Shown here in pieces: positions 44,627 to 53,343 of a stretch of DNA of 64,000 bases. The position numbers and the translations under genes are program-made. Source of the stretch: Antarctobacter albus (lineage in GTDB: Bacteria; Pseudomonadota; Alphaproteobacteria; Rhodobacterales; Rhodobacteraceae); the NCBI RefSeq assembly GCF_900101505.1, contig NZ_FMZI01000004.1:239670-303669 (forward strand), read 5' to 3'. Positions within the stretch are counted from its first letter, which is position 1, and every line of letters starts with the position of its first letter. The notes under the pieces are model-generated. The model worked only from the letters and a program-made list of their open reading frames with translations. It had not been told where the DNA came from and did no database searches.

Positions 44627-44935
44627 ATGTCCTACACTCTGAAATCCGCCGCCCTCGTCGGCGCCGTCGCCGCCGCCATCGCCGCAACCGGCGCCCATGC
44701 CGACGAAATGGCACAGGAAAAGTGCTACGGCGTCAGCCTCGCCGGCGAAAACGACTGTGCCGCAGGCCCCGGCACCACCTGCGCCGGCACATCGACCGTC
44801 GACTACCAGGGCAACGCCTGGACGCTGGTCGACGCGGGCACCTGCACCGAGATCGAGCTGCCGGAAATGGCGGACGGCACCGCGCGCATGGGCTCGCTGG
44901 ATGCGCTGGAACGCGACCTGCCGATGGACTCGTAA
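44627..44935 (+). CDS. bufA1: DUF2282 bufferin-type RiPP precursor
   Basis: 102 residues. Signal peptide-like leader [25 protein letters not shown] (cleavage expected after residue 25). The mature part is a DUF2282 peptide: [33 protein letters not shown] and [10 protein letters not shown], with cysteines at 33, 44, 52 and 73. Known bufferins of this family are modified on cysteine to thiooxazoles by a DUF692 enzyme, exported and bind copper. An acidic tail ([20 protein letters not shown]) follows. First gene of a four-gene operon with DUF692, DUF2063 and DoxX genes, in the standard order. Modification sites and metal are inferred from family, not shown by sequence. Confidence 0.88.
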   Translation: MSYTLKSAALVGAVAAAIAATGAHADEMAQEKCYGVSLAGENDCAAGPGTTCAGTSTVDYQGNAWTLVDAGTCTEIELPEMADGTARMGSLDALERDLPMDS

Positions 44936-45012
44936 GGTCCATGTCACGGGGCGCCGCCGCGCGCGCGCCCCGTGGCCTCTTGCCCTTTCACGCCCCGATC
45001 CGAGTCAGAGCG

Positions 45013-45861
45013 ATGTTCGACACGACCAGCCCCCTCCCCCCCTTGCCCGGCGTCGGCTACAAGCCGCAGCACTATTCGGCCATCCACAACGATCCCGCCC
45101 CCGTGGGCTGGTTCGAGGTCCACGCCGAGAACTACATGGGCGATGGCGGCAGGCCGCTGGCACAGTTGCGCGCGCTGTCCGACCGCTTTCCGATTTCCGT
45201 ACATGGTGTCGGCCTGTCCATCGGCGGGCCGGACAGGCTGGACGCGGAGCACCTTGCCCGGCTGAAACATCTCGTCGGCTGGCTGAACCCGGCGAGCTTT
45301 TCGGAACATCTCGCCTGGTCGACCCATGACAGCGCCTTTCTGAACGACCTGCTGCCACTGCCCTATACCCCTGCCACGCTGGCCCGCGTCTGCGACCACG
45401 TCGACGAAGTTCAGGAGGCGCTGGGGCGGCGAATGCTGCTGGAAAACCCCTCGAGCTACCTGGCCTTTGCCGAAAGCACGCTGGACGAGACGGACTTTCT
45501 GAACGAGGTCGTCCGACGTACCGGCTGCGGGCTCTTGCTGGACGTGAACAACGTTTTCGTCTCGGCCACCAACCTGGGCTACAGCCCGCAGGACTACATC
45601 GCGCGCTTTCCGATGGCGGCGGTGGGCGAAATCCACCTGGCGGGCCATGACGAGGATCACGACGATTTCGGCGCGCCACTGCTGATCGACAGCCACGGAC
45701 GCGAGGTGGCGGACCCGGTCTGGGCCTTGCTGGACATGGTGCTGGATCGCGCCGGGCCACTCCCGCTGCTGATCGAATGGGACAACGACGTGCCGGACTG
45801 GCCCGTATTGGCGGCAGAGGCCGCGCGGGCAGCCGGGGCGCTGGCGCGCTTGACGGCGTGA
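45013..45861 (+). CDS. bufB: DUF692 multinuclear non-heme iron oxidative enzyme (MNIO), BufB
   Basis: 282 residues, TIM-barrel MNIO, the MbnB/BufB family that oxidises cysteines in precursor peptides. Family motifs are intact: [94 protein letters not shown] and LIEWDNDVP. The His, Glu, Asn and Asp residues in these motifs supply the iron ligands. The ATG at 45013 lies 77 bases beyond bufA1. A weak CAGAG is the only ribosome-binding match. Confidence 0.92.
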   Translation: MFDTTSPLPPLPGVGYKPQHYSAIHNDPAPVGWFEVHAENYMGDGGRPLAQLRALSDRFPISVHGVGLSIGGPDRLDAEHLARLKHLVGWLNPASFSEHLAWSTHDSAFLNDLLPLPYTPATLARVCDHVDEVQEALGRRMLLENPSSYLAFAESTLDETDFLNEVVRRTGCGLLLDVNNVFVSATNLGYSPQDYIARFPMAAVGEIHLAGHDEDHDDFGAPLLIDSHGREVADPVWALLDMVLDRAGPLPLLIEWDNDVPDWPVLAAEAARAAGALARLTA

Positions 45862-45866
45862 AGATC

Positions 45867-45901
45867 GGGGCTCCGCCCCCGCGTTATTTGGACAAAGAAA
45901 C
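45867..45901. repeat. dispersed GC-rich repeat, copy 2 (shortened, inverted)
   Basis: GGGGCTCCGCCCCCG followed by TTATTTGGACAAAGAAA, the reverse complement order of the longer copies at 12996 and 59662. It sits between bufB and bufC without disturbing either frame. Confidence 0.55.
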
Positions 45902-45916
45902 ACGAAGGAGCGCGCA

Positions 45917-46663
45917 ATGGCCAGCCATGCCGAGACAGGTTTTCGCACTGCGCTGCTGCGCGGGGACGCGCCTGTTCCCAAGGGCCTGACCGATGGTGCG
46001 GGGCGTCCCGCCGGGCGGCGGTTCAACGTCTATCGCAACAACGTGGCCGTGGCCCTGCGCGAGGCGCTGGAAGTCGGCTTCCCGGCGGTGGCGAAACTGA
46101 TCGGACCCGAGAATTTCGCCCGCGCGGCAGGGATGTTCCTGCGCGCCCATCCGCCCGCCAGCCCCTTGATGATGCACTACGGCGCGGGTTTTCCCGAGTT
46201 CCTGGAACGGCTCGAGGCGCTGCGCGGGATCGGCTACCTGGGTGATGTGGCACGGATGGAACTGGCCCTGCGCCAGAGCTATCATGCCGCGGACGCGCCG
46301 GCGCTGGATGCCACGCGTCTGGCGGGGATGGATGAGGCTGCGCTCATGAGGGCGCGCCTGGTGCCGGCGCCGGCCCTGCGGCTTCTGCGATCAGACTGGC
46401 CGGTGCTGTCGATTTACCGGTTCACGATGGAACCGGGCCAGCCCAAGCCCCCGGCCCGGGCCGAGGCGGTTGTCATCACCCGCCCGGATTTCGACCCCTT
46501 GCCACATCTTCTGCCGCCGGGCGGGGCCGGTTTCCTTGCCGCGCTGATCAAGGGCGGGACATTCGGCGCGGCGGTCGAAACCGCAGGCCCCGACTTCGAC
46601 CTTTCCGCCACGCTCTCGCTGCTGTTGCAGCAGGGCGCCTTTTCCGACCTGCTCACCGATTGA
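45917..46663 (+). CDS. bufC: DUF2063 partner protein of the MNIO enzyme, BufC
   Basis: 248 residues. The DUF2063 N-terminal domain is well conserved: FRTALLRGD, RFNVYRNNVAVALREALEVGFPAVAKLIGPENFARAAGMFLRAHPPASPLMMHYGAGFPEFLE and YLGDVARMELALRQSYHA. This family binds and presents the precursor to the DUF692 enzyme. AAGGAG precedes the ATG. Eight bases separate it from the DoxX gene. Confidence 0.92.
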   Translation: MASHAETGFRTALLRGDAPVPKGLTDGAGRPAGRRFNVYRNNVAVALREALEVGFPAVAKLIGPENFARAAGMFLRAHPPASPLMMHYGAGFPEFLERLEALRGIGYLGDVARMELALRQSYHAADAPALDATRLAGMDEAALMRARLVPAPALRLLRSDWPVLSIYRFTMEPGQPKPPARAEAVVITRPDFDPLPHLLPPGGAGFLAALIKGGTFGAAVETAGPDFDLSATLSLLLQQGAFSDLLTD

Positions 46664-46670
46664 GGATTCG

Positions 46671-47237
46671 ATGGACCGTCTCATCTCCCTTCACAATGCG
46701 ATCTTTGCCCCTGTCGAACGCCTGGGCAATCAGGTGATCCCGCTGCTGGCGCGGCTGATCTTTGCGGCGACACTCTTGCGGTATTACTGGAATTCCGCCG
46801 GAACGAAGGTCTGGGATCGCAAGGGCGAAGAGGGGATCCTGGATTTCTTCACGCTGGAATCCGGCACCTATGCGCAGATGTTTCCCAAGGCCTTCGAGGC
46901 GGCGGGCTACAATACTGCCAACATGGGGTTTCACCATGATCTGATTGCCATTGCCGGAACCTACGCGGAATGGCTTTTGCCCCTGTTGATCGTCCTCGGC
47001 CTGTTCACGCGGCTGGCGGCGCTGGGGATGATCGGCTTTGTCACCGTGCAGACCTGGGTCGACGTGACCGGGCATGGCGGCACGCTGGGCGCGCTCTTCG
47101 ACACACGCTATGGCCTGATCGACGAGCGCGCGCTCTGGATCGTCTTGCTGATGGTCATGGTGATCCGCGGCGCAGGCGTTCTGTCGCTGGACCGGCTGTT
47201 CGGACTGGCGCCTGTCGCGCGCCAGGTCCCGGCCTGA
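46671..47237 (+). CDS. DoxX-family membrane protein of the bufferin operon
   Basis: 188 residues, four predicted membrane helices: LLARLIFAATLLRYYW, LIAIAGTYAEWLLPLLIVLGLFTRLAALGMIGFV and RALWIVLLMVMVIRGAGVLSLDRLFG. DoxX proteins are found as the last gene of many DUF2282-DUF692-DUF2063 operons, where they may take part in redox handling or export. Convergent with the next gene; four bases separate them. Confidence 0.88.
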   Translation: MDRLISLHNAIFAPVERLGNQVIPLLARLIFAATLLRYYWNSAGTKVWDRKGEEGILDFFTLESGTYAQMFPKAFEAAGYNTANMGFHHDLIAIAGTYAEWLLPLLIVLGLFTRLAALGMIGFVTVQTWVDVTGHGGTLGALFDTRYGLIDERALWIVLLMVMVIRGAGVLSLDRLFGLAPVARQVPA

Positions 47238-47241
47238 GCGA

Positions 47242-47610
47242 TCAGAAATGCGCCTTGGGCTCGTCGGGTTTGCCCGCCGCGAGCGCCAGCACCCCGCCCA
47301 GCCCCGCGAAGGCGATGGGGAACATGGTAAAGACGTTGAAGCCGAAGGCATGGAACATCGCCGCCGCCGAAAGCAGCAGCAGAATTCCGCCCCACAGTGC
47401 GCGCGCCTTGGCCATCGCGCCACCGGCAATGGCCAGCAGGGGTGCCAGGATCGACACGATGCGCACCGTCTGGGGATCGTCGAACATGCCGAACATCTCC
47501 TCGACCTCGCCCACGTTCTTGACCAGTTCCGTGTAGCCGAAGCCGAAGAAGCCCACGATCATGCCGATCACACCGGCGATGATGCCCAGTGTCAGTGCCG
47601 CGTTGCGCAT
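47242..47610 (-). CDS. small four-helix membrane protein, unknown function
   Basis: 122 residues, four hydrophobic stretches (LTLGIIAGVIGMIVGFFGFGY, IVSILAPLLAIAGGAM, ALWGGILLLLSAAAMFHAF, MFPIAFAGLGGVLALAA). Not recognised as a named family beyond small membrane proteins of DUF4064 appearance. Starts 13 bases beyond the stop of the ArsC-like gene, so it may be cotranscribed. Confidence 0.7.
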   Translation of the reverse strand: MRNAALTLGIIAGVIGMIVGFFGFGYTELVKNVGEVEEMFGMFDDPQTVRIVSILAPLLAIAGGAMAKARALWGGILLLLSAAAMFHAFGFNVFTMFPIAFAGLGGVLALAAGKPDEPKAHF

Positions 47611-47623
47611 TTTCCTGCCTCCT

Positions 47624-47941
47624 TCAAACCACGCCGAGGGCCGACTGGGCCGCCTTGTCCCACCCCAGCACCATGCGCTGATCCTCGACGAAGAGCGGAC
47701 GTTTCATCACCGTCGGATGGGCCGCGATCAGCGCGGCGGGCTCCATCGCGCGCGTATCCTCGTCGAAATCCCGCCAGGTGGTCGAGCGCGTGTTGACCAG
47801 CTTGTCCCCGAACTGCGCCAGGGCGCGATCCAGGATCTCGGCCGGAACGCCCTCTTCGCGGACGTCGACAAATGTTGCCGCCGGCAACGCCTTGCGTGCC
47901 TTTCGGCAGGTATCGCAGGTCTTCAACCCGTAGATGATCAT
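47624..47941 (-). CDS. ArsC/Spx-like thioredoxin-fold protein
   Basis: 105 residues. MIIYGLKTCDTCRKARKAL gives the CxxC redox site (CDTC), and MKRPLFVEDQRMVLGWD is the closing motif of the YffB/ArsC-like family. The second and third arsenate-reductase arginines are not clear, so it may be a reductase of another thiol substrate. The ATG at 47941 has only a weak GGGA upstream. Confidence 0.85.
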   Translation of the reverse strand: MIIYGLKTCDTCRKARKALPAATFVDVREEGVPAEILDRALAQFGDKLVNTRSTTWRDFDEDTRAMEPAALIAAHPTVMKRPLFVEDQRMVLGWDKAAQSALGVV

Positions 47942-48169
47942 GCACAATCCCTTGGCAGTCCGCGGTTCAGGATCGTCAGATAGGCAAGTTTTCGTCGAAA
48001 TGCGAGAGTGGGACTCTTGTAATTCCCCTATCTGCGCTAATCTCACCTGCGTGATATTCGTACACCGGATGCTTGACGCCCCGGCGTCCTGCGGCCCTGA
48101 AAGGCGAATGTGACCTTCTCCGATCTGCACGGGGATGAACGCTAGGACTTGAATAGGAGCACGGGGATT

Positions 48170-48376
48170 ATGCCGAACGGCACCGTGAAGTGGTTCAACA
48201 CCACGAAAGGCTATGGATTCATCGCGCCGGACGAAGGGGGAAAGGATGTTTTTGTCCATATCTCCGCTGTCGAACGCTCGGGCTTGACCGGGCTCGCCGA
48301 CAATCAGAAGGTCAGCTATGAGCTGCGAGAGGGACGCGACGGCCGCACGATGGCCTCGGACCTCAAGATCCTCTGA
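48170..48376 (+). CDS. cspA: cold-shock domain protein
   Basis: 68 residues, single cold-shock OB fold: GTVKWFNTTKGYGFIAPDEGGKDVFVHISAVERSG carries RNP1 (KGYGFI) and RNP2 (VFVHI). RNA chaperone. AGGAG lies ten bases before the ATG. The 228 bases upstream hold no gene and probably a long leader. Confidence 0.95.
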   Translation: MPNGTVKWFNTTKGYGFIAPDEGGKDVFVHISAVERSGLTGLADNQKVSYELREGRDGRTMASDLKIL

Positions 48377-48418
48377 CCTGGACGCCGGTCACGAGCCCCG
48401 GCTTTCCGAATTAAAAAC

Positions 48419-48453
48419 AGGCCGGGCGGTCACGCCCGGAGCCTTATGTTTTG
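48419..48453. terminator. GC hairpin between the cold-shock gene and the next gene
   Basis: Stem CCGGGCG / CGCCCGG with loop GTCA (48422-48439), flanked by AGG and GCCT for extra pairing. Plus strand continues TTATGTTTTG; minus strand continues CTGTTTTTAATTC, so it may stop transcripts from either side. Confidence 0.45.
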
Positions 48454-48620
48454 ACTGTCTGCACATCCGAACAGGATGCGGCTGCCATTAGATTTGTCCC
48501 AAAATTCAAGATACTTGGCGCTTCGCCCCCACCGAAGGTCATAGTACCCTCACGGGGCCGGCGTGGGGTCCGGCCCGGGCGATCCGCCTGCCTTTTCGTG
48601 CACCCCTTCTGGAACCCGTG

Positions 48621-48926
48621 ATGCCGATCAGATGGATCACCGCTGCCACCGTTCTGGCGACCGTCGCCTTGCTGGTCGTCGGGGTGAACCAGCTGCCGCC
48701 TCTGACCGAAGGCGGGCTGCCGCGCAGCGGCCCGCCGCCCTTTGGCGCCGCCTCGGCCCCTGCCGACCCGGTCGCCTGGTGCCGGGCCAATCTGGCCGGC
48801 GTGGACTGCGGCTGTTTCGCCCAGAAGGCGGACGAGGTCATGAACGCCCGCCATGAACCGCTACAGAGCGTCGCCTATGTGAACCGATGGGATCTGGCCC
48901 TTGCCCAGGCGGACAAGGGCTGTTGA
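48621..48926 (+). CDS. small anchored or secreted hypothetical protein
   Basis: 101 residues. N-terminal hydrophobic segment (WITAATVLATVALLVVGVNQL), then a proline-rich stretch and a C-terminal cysteine-rich part (WCRANLAGVDCGCFAQKADEVM, terminal KGC). Periplasmic by prediction. Not recognised. Convergent with metR, four bases apart. Confidence 0.65.
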   Translation: MPIRWITAATVLATVALLVVGVNQLPPLTEGGLPRSGPPPFGAASAPADPVAWCRANLAGVDCGCFAQKADEVMNARHEPLQSVAYVNRWDLALAQADKGC

Positions 48927-48930
48927 GCAC

Positions 48931-49836
48931 TTACGCGGCCTGCAACCTGCGCGCCTCTTCCCCTGCCAACCGGATCAGCAGCTTCATGAAGGGTTTGTCC
49001 AGGTCCTCGGTCCGCACGGCCGCATATAGGCGCCGCGTCAGCCCCTCTTTCGTCAGCGGCCGCGTGACATAATCCGAGCTGTATTTCACCTCGCGGACGA
49101 CCCAATCCGGCAGGACCGACACGCCGCGGTTGGACGCCACCAGCAACAGGATCACCGCCGTCAGTTCCACCTGCCGGATCGCCGCCGGTTCCACCTTGGC
49201 CGGGGTCAGGAGCTGGCTGAAGATATCCAGGCGTGAGCGGTCCACCGGGTAGGTGATCAGCGTCTGGCCCCGGAAATCCTCGGCCTCGATGAAATCCTTT
49301 TCCGCCAGCGGATGCTGAGAGGAGGCGACGAAAACCGGGCTGTAGTCGAAGAGCGGCACGAAGGTGACGCCAGCCAGGTCTTCGGGATCCGAGGAAATGA
49401 CCACGTCCACCTCTTCCTTCATCAGCGCGGGCAGCGCGTCAAAGGCCAGACCGGGGCGAATGTCCACGTCCACGTCGCCGAATTTCTTTCGGAACCCTTC
49501 CAGCACCGGGAACAACCATTCGAAACAGGCGTGGCATTCAATGGCGATGTGCAGCCGTCCGGATTTACCCTCGCGCAGCCCCGCGAACTCGGCCTGCACC
49601 GCCTCAACCTGCGGCAGGATCTGTTCCGCCAGCCGCAACAGGCGAAACCCCGCCGCCGAGAGTTTCATCGGCTTGGACCGGCGCACGAACAACTCGACCC
49701 CAGCCTGGTCCTCCAGCCCCTTGATCTGGTGGCTGAGCGCCGATTGGGTGATGTTCAGCATCTCCGCCGCCCGCGCCACGCCGCCCGCGTCATGGATCGC
49801 CTTGATGGTCCGAAGATGCCGGAATTCGATATGCAT
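48931..49836 (-). CDS. metR: LysR-family regulator MetR
   Basis: 301 residues, LysR helix-turn-helix at 4-63 (IEFRHLRTIKAIHDAGGVARAAEMLNITQSALSHQIKGLEDQAGVELFVRRSKPM), then an effector domain with several stretches that match E. coli MetR: LHIAIECHACFEWLFPVLEGFRK, LFDYSPVFVASSQHPLAEK, TLITYPVDRSRLDIF and RLYAAVR. MetR activates methionine biosynthesis with homocysteine as coinducer. Divergent from metF, its expected target. Confidence 0.9.
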   Translation of the reverse strand: MHIEFRHLRTIKAIHDAGGVARAAEMLNITQSALSHQIKGLEDQAGVELFVRRSKPMKLSAAGFRLLRLAEQILPQVEAVQAEFAGLREGKSGRLHIAIECHACFEWLFPVLEGFRKKFGDVDVDIRPGLAFDALPALMKEEVDVVISSDPEDLAGVTFVPLFDYSPVFVASSQHPLAEKDFIEAEDFRGQTLITYPVDRSRLDIFSQLLTPAKVEPAAIRQVELTAVILLLVASNRGVSVLPDWVVREVKYSSDYVTRPLTKEGLTRRLYAAVRTEDLDKPFMKLLIRLAGEEARRLQAA

Positions 49837-49856
49837 GGGGGCTTTCCCTCATCCGC

Positions 49857-49882
49857 CTCATGTTGATCTTGAAATTTATGAG
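49857..49882. promoter_or_regulatory. possible MetR operator region
   Basis: Inverted repeat CTCAT ... ATGAG (arms 49857-49861 and 49878-49882) with a core TTGAAATTTATGAG that resembles one half of the TGAA-N5-TTCA MetR consensus. Weak match; position between the divergent genes is the main support. Confidence 0.3.
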
Positions 49883-49943
49883 TTTGTCTCACAATGCTGC
49901 ACGTGCGACAAGGGCTCCAACGTCATAGAGGACACCCCGGATC

Positions 49944-50813
49944 ATGCAGCGCCCCGAAATCTCCTTCGAATTCTTCCCGCCGAAAAACATCGAGGCCACC
50001 TTTCGCCTCTGGGACGCGGTGCAGGTTCTGTCGCCGCTGGCGCCGCGCTTCGTCTCGGTGACCTACGGCGCGGGCGGCACCACCCGGGACCTGACCCGCG
50101 ACGTGGTGGCCACGCTGCACAAGCATTCCGGCCTGCGCACGGCAGCGCATCTGACCTGTGTCAACGCCACCCGCGCCGAGACCCTGGCCATCGCCGAAGG
50201 CTTTGCCGAGGCGGGCGTCACCGACATCGTCGCCCTGCGTGGCGACCCGCCCAAGGGCGCGGCAGGCTTTACCCAGCACCCCGAGGGCTTTGCCAACTCG
50301 ATCGAACTGATCGAGGCACTGGCCGAGACCGGCAAGTTCACCCAGCGCGTCGGCGCCTACCCCGACTGCCACCCCGAGGCGGCGGACATGGACGCCAACA
50401 TCGCCTGGCTCAAGCGCAAGCTGGACGCCGGAGCGGACGAGGCGCTGACCCAGTTCTTCTTCGAGGCGGACACCTTCTTCCGCTTCCGCGATGCCTGTCA
50501 GAAGGCCGGGATCGACGGCGACAAGCTGGTGCCGGGCATCCTGCCGATCGAGAACTGGAACGGCGCGCGCCGCTTTGCCGAAAGCTGTGGCACCTACATC
50601 CCGCAATGGGTGTCTGACGCCTTCGAAAAGGCGCAGCGCGACGGGCGCGAAGACCTGCTGGCGACGGCGATCTGCACCGAACTGTGCAGCGACCTGCTCG
50701 AAGGCGGCGTGGACAAGCTGCACTTCTACACGCTCAACCGCCCCGAGCTGACCCGCGACGTCTGTTTCGCTCTGGGTGTCACGCCCGAGGTGGCACTGGA
50801 ACAGGTGGCCTGA
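49944..50813 (+). CDS. metF: 5,10-methylenetetrahydrofolate reductase
   Basis: 289 residues, FAD-binding TIM barrel: ISFEFFPPKN, VSVTYGAGGTTRDLT, AHLTCVNATRAE, DIVALRGDPP, ALTQFFFEADTFFRF and HFYTLNRPE. Makes 5-methyl-THF for methionine synthase. Divergent from metR. A terminator-like hairpin follows 35 bases after the stop. Confidence 0.97.
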   Translation: MQRPEISFEFFPPKNIEATFRLWDAVQVLSPLAPRFVSVTYGAGGTTRDLTRDVVATLHKHSGLRTAAHLTCVNATRAETLAIAEGFAEAGVTDIVALRGDPPKGAAGFTQHPEGFANSIELIEALAETGKFTQRVGAYPDCHPEAADMDANIAWLKRKLDAGADEALTQFFFEADTFFRFRDACQKAGIDGDKLVPGILPIENWNGARRFAESCGTYIPQWVSDAFEKAQRDGREDLLATAICTELCSDLLEGGVDKLHFYTLNRPELTRDVCFALGVTPEVALEQVA

Positions 50814-50848
50814 CCACCCTTCCCCGTTGACTCAATCGCCCCGCCCGG

Positions 50849-50870
50849 CCCCGCCGCGGCGGGGTTTCTC
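50849..50870 (+). terminator. terminator of metF
   Basis: Perfect palindromic stem CCCCGCC/GGCGGGG with a two-base loop, followed by TTTCTC. Confidence 0.65.
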
Positions 50871-50930
50871 GTGCTTGGCATTAGCCTTGGTGAGACCCAA
50901 AGCGGAAGGCCTCGACCAAAGCGCCCAAAG

Positions 50931-50999
50931 GGACGGTGGGCGGGGCGTCTTTCGCGCCGCGAGGCGCGGAACAGCGTCCGCCCCCGTCCCACCACCCAA
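50931..50999. repeat. imperfect GC-rich inverted repeat between metF and the Gfo/Idh operon
   Basis: GTGGGCGGGG on the left and CCGCCCCCGTCCCAC on the right flank a smaller dyad CGCGCC-GCGA-GGCGCG. It lies just past the end of the leftward operon (stop at 51006) and may end it. No T-run. Confidence 0.35.
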
Positions 51000-51005
51000 C
51001 GCCTC

Positions 51006-52163
51006 TCAGCGCATCATCGGCGGTCGCGCCTCCACCCAGGCGCCCTCGGCCTTGCCGCTCTCCGCCACCGCGAAAACCGCCGCCATGGACCGCAACCCGT
51101 CCTCCGCCCGCGGATAGAGATCCGCCGCCGGGTCGATCGCGCGCCCCTCGGCCCGCGCCCGGATCGCCTCGGCCAGGTCGGCGTAGATATTGCCGAAGGC
51201 CAGCGGCATCCCCTCGGCGTGGCCCACCGTCACCCGGCTGGCCCGCGTGGCCTCGGGCGACAGGCCCGGCCCGCCGCGTTCGATCACCTCCAGCCGCCCG
51301 CCCAGCGGCATCCAGTACAGCTGGTTCGGCTGCTCCTGTGCCCAGCGCAACCCACCCTTTTCGCCAAAGACCTGCAAGGTCAGCCCATGCTGCCGCCCCA
51401 GCGCAATCGACGAGGTCCAGAGCCTCCCCACCGCGCCGCCGTCAAAGCGCAGGTTCACCTGGGCGTCATCCTCCAGCACCCGGCTTTCGATACAGCTCAC
51501 CGTGTCCGCCGACAGCCGTTCGACCTCCTGCCCGATCACGAAAGAGGCCATGTGCAGCGCGTGGATGCCGCAATCGGCAAACTGCGCCGAAACCCCGGCC
51601 TGCGCCGGGTCATAGCGCCAGCGCACGCGCGGGTTGTCTGCATCCCCCGCATCCGCGTGATGGCCGTGGGCAAATTCCGCCACCACCATGCGCACCCGGC
51701 CCAGATCCCCCGCCGCCACCATCGCCCGCATCTGCCGGACCAGCGCATAGCCCGAGTAGCCATAGTTCACCGCGCAGATCCGCCCGGTCTCGCGCGCCAG
51801 GCCCACAAGTTCCTCGCCCTCAGCGACCGTCATTGTCATGGGCTTTTCGACCAGAACGTGAAACCCACCCTCCAGGAAGGCCCTGGTGATCTCGAAATGC
51901 GTGGCATTGGGCGTGGCCACGGTCACCAGGTCCACCCGGTCCGCGCGGCCCCGCTCGCTCTCCAGCATCTCGCGCCAGTCGCCATAGGCCCGGTCCGCGG
52001 CCAGCCCCAGCCGCCGGCCATAGGCGCGGCCCTCCTCGGCACGGTGATCCAGCGCCCCGGCGACGAAATCAAACGCCCCGTCCAGCCCGGCGGCCAGCCG
52101 GTGGGCCGGGCCGATCTGGCTGCCCTCGCCGCCGCCGATCAAGCCCCAGTTCAGTTTTCCCAT
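51006..52163 (-). CDS. Gfo/Idh/MocA-family oxidoreductase, distal copy
   Basis: 385 residues. NAD(P)-binding LNWGLIGGGEGSQIGPAHR (Rossmann loop), VEKPMTMTVAEGEELV with the EKP motif, and a second domain with CGIHALHMASFVIG (candidate catalytic histidine). Family oxidises sugars, sugar alcohols or inositols. The ATG at 52163 is preferred over an upstream GTG for spacing. Last gene of a five-gene leftward operon, 17 bases after its paralogue. Confidence 0.9.
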   Translation of the reverse strand: MGKLNWGLIGGGEGSQIGPAHRLAAGLDGAFDFVAGALDHRAEEGRAYGRRLGLAADRAYGDWREMLESERGRADRVDLVTVATPNATHFEITRAFLEGGFHVLVEKPMTMTVAEGEELVGLARETGRICAVNYGYSGYALVRQMRAMVAAGDLGRVRMVVAEFAHGHHADAGDADNPRVRWRYDPAQAGVSAQFADCGIHALHMASFVIGQEVERLSADTVSCIESRVLEDDAQVNLRFDGGAVGRLWTSSIALGRQHGLTLQVFGEKGGLRWAQEQPNQLYWMPLGGRLEVIERGGPGLSPEATRASRVTVGHAEGMPLAFGNIYADLAEAIRARAEGRAIDPAADLYPRAEDGLRSMAAVFAVAESGKAEGAWVEARPPMMR

Positions 52164-52180
52164 TCCCACGTCTCCCGGTC

Positions 52181-53281
52181 TCAGAAATCCGCCACCCGCG
52201 CCCAGGTCCCCGACACCGCCGCCGCGCGCGCCGCGGCCATCACCCGGTGCACCTCGACCCCGTCAGCGAACGTCGGCCAGACCGGCGTTCCGCCGTCGAT
52301 GGCCTGCAGAAAATCCTTCGCCTCGATGATGATCTGATCCTGGTAGCCGGTGCCATGCCCCGGCCCCGGACAGAATCCCCGGTAGTCGGGATGCGCCGGA
52401 CCGGTCAGGATCTTGGTAAACCCCGCCCGTTCCGCCGGGGCCGTCCCGTCACAAAGCAAGAGCGCGTTCTGATCCTCCTGGTCAAATCGGATCGCGCCTT
52501 TTTCCCCGGTCACCTCGTAGGCATAGCCCATTTTCCGGCCCGTCGCGACGCGGCTGGCGAAAAGCTGTCCGCTGGCCCCGTTCTCAAAGCGCAGCGTCAT
52601 CAGCACCTGGTCGTCATTAGTCACGGTCACGCCGTTGCGTTCGGGAAAGACCGTCTCGATCACAGCCGAAACCTCGGATATCTTTCCGCCCAGCGCCAGG
52701 GCGGCATTGATCGGATGCGGTGCCAGGTCGCCAAGACAGCCGTTGGCCGCGCCCTGCGATCGCCAGGGCGGCAGGATCGAGGTCAGGTGGAAATCCTCGG
52801 TATGTTCGATTCGCAGGTGATGCACCCGCCCAAGATCACCCCCGGCAATCAACTGGCGGGCAAAGCCTGTGGCGGGGGTCCGGCTATAGTTGTAGGCCAC
52901 CATATGCGCGACCCCGGCGCGCTCTGCCGCCGCCAGCATGGCCCGTGCCTCCTCCAGCGACAGCCCAAGCGGCTTCTCGCAGAGCACCGGCTTTCTCTGG
53001 GCAAAGGCGGCCTCGGCGATCTCGCGGTGCGTCGACTGCGGAGAGGCGATCACCACCGCCTCCACCTCTGGGTCCTCGACAAGCGCCCGCCAGTCGCGGG
53101 CAGCGCGATCGAAACCATAGGCCTCGGCATAGCGGGCCCCGCTGTCGGGCGTGGACCCGGCGATTGCCACCAGTCGCGGTTTCAACCCTGTCTCGAACAC
53201 CGTACCAACGGCGGCGAAGGCGGCGGAATGCGCCTTGCCCATGTATCCGCCGCCGACGATTCCGATCCCGATGCTGGCCAT
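52181..53281 (-). CDS. Gfo/Idh/MocA-family oxidoreductase, proximal copy
   Basis: 366 residues. IGIGIVGGGYMGKAHSAAFAAV, LCEKPLGLSLEEARAML with EKP, and the second-domain motif DLAPHPINAALALGG with its histidine. GGGAGGGGAC precedes the ATG at 53281. Two adjacent dehydrogenases of this family suggest two oxidation steps, or oxidation and later reduction, on a polyol or cyclitol-like substrate. Confidence 0.9.
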   Translation of the reverse strand: MASIGIGIVGGGYMGKAHSAAFAAVGTVFETGLKPRLVAIAGSTPDSGARYAEAYGFDRAARDWRALVEDPEVEAVVIASPQSTHREIAEAAFAQRKPVLCEKPLGLSLEEARAMLAAAERAGVAHMVAYNYSRTPATGFARQLIAGGDLGRVHHLRIEHTEDFHLTSILPPWRSQGAANGCLGDLAPHPINAALALGGKISEVSAVIETVFPERNGVTVTNDDQVLMTLRFENGASGQLFASRVATGRKMGYAYEVTGEKGAIRFDQEDQNALLLCDGTAPAERAGFTKILTGPAHPDYRGFCPGPGHGTGYQDQIIIEAKDFLQAIDGGTPVWPTFADGVEVHRVMAAARAAAVSGTWARVADF

Positions 53282-53343
53282 GTCCCCTCCCCCGATGTCA
53301 GCGCGCGACAACCCTGCGGCGCCGACCATCAGGGCGACAAGCG

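Noticed and set aside
48444-48854. 136-codon frame on the minus strand near the cold-shock gene
   Set aside because: Antisense to the small secreted protein at 48621, which has a signal segment and better start.
49837-49943. SAM or SAH riboswitch upstream of metF
   Set aside because: The gap is about 100 bases, has no pseudoknot-like or conserved riboswitch core, and is explained by divergent promoters for metR and metF.
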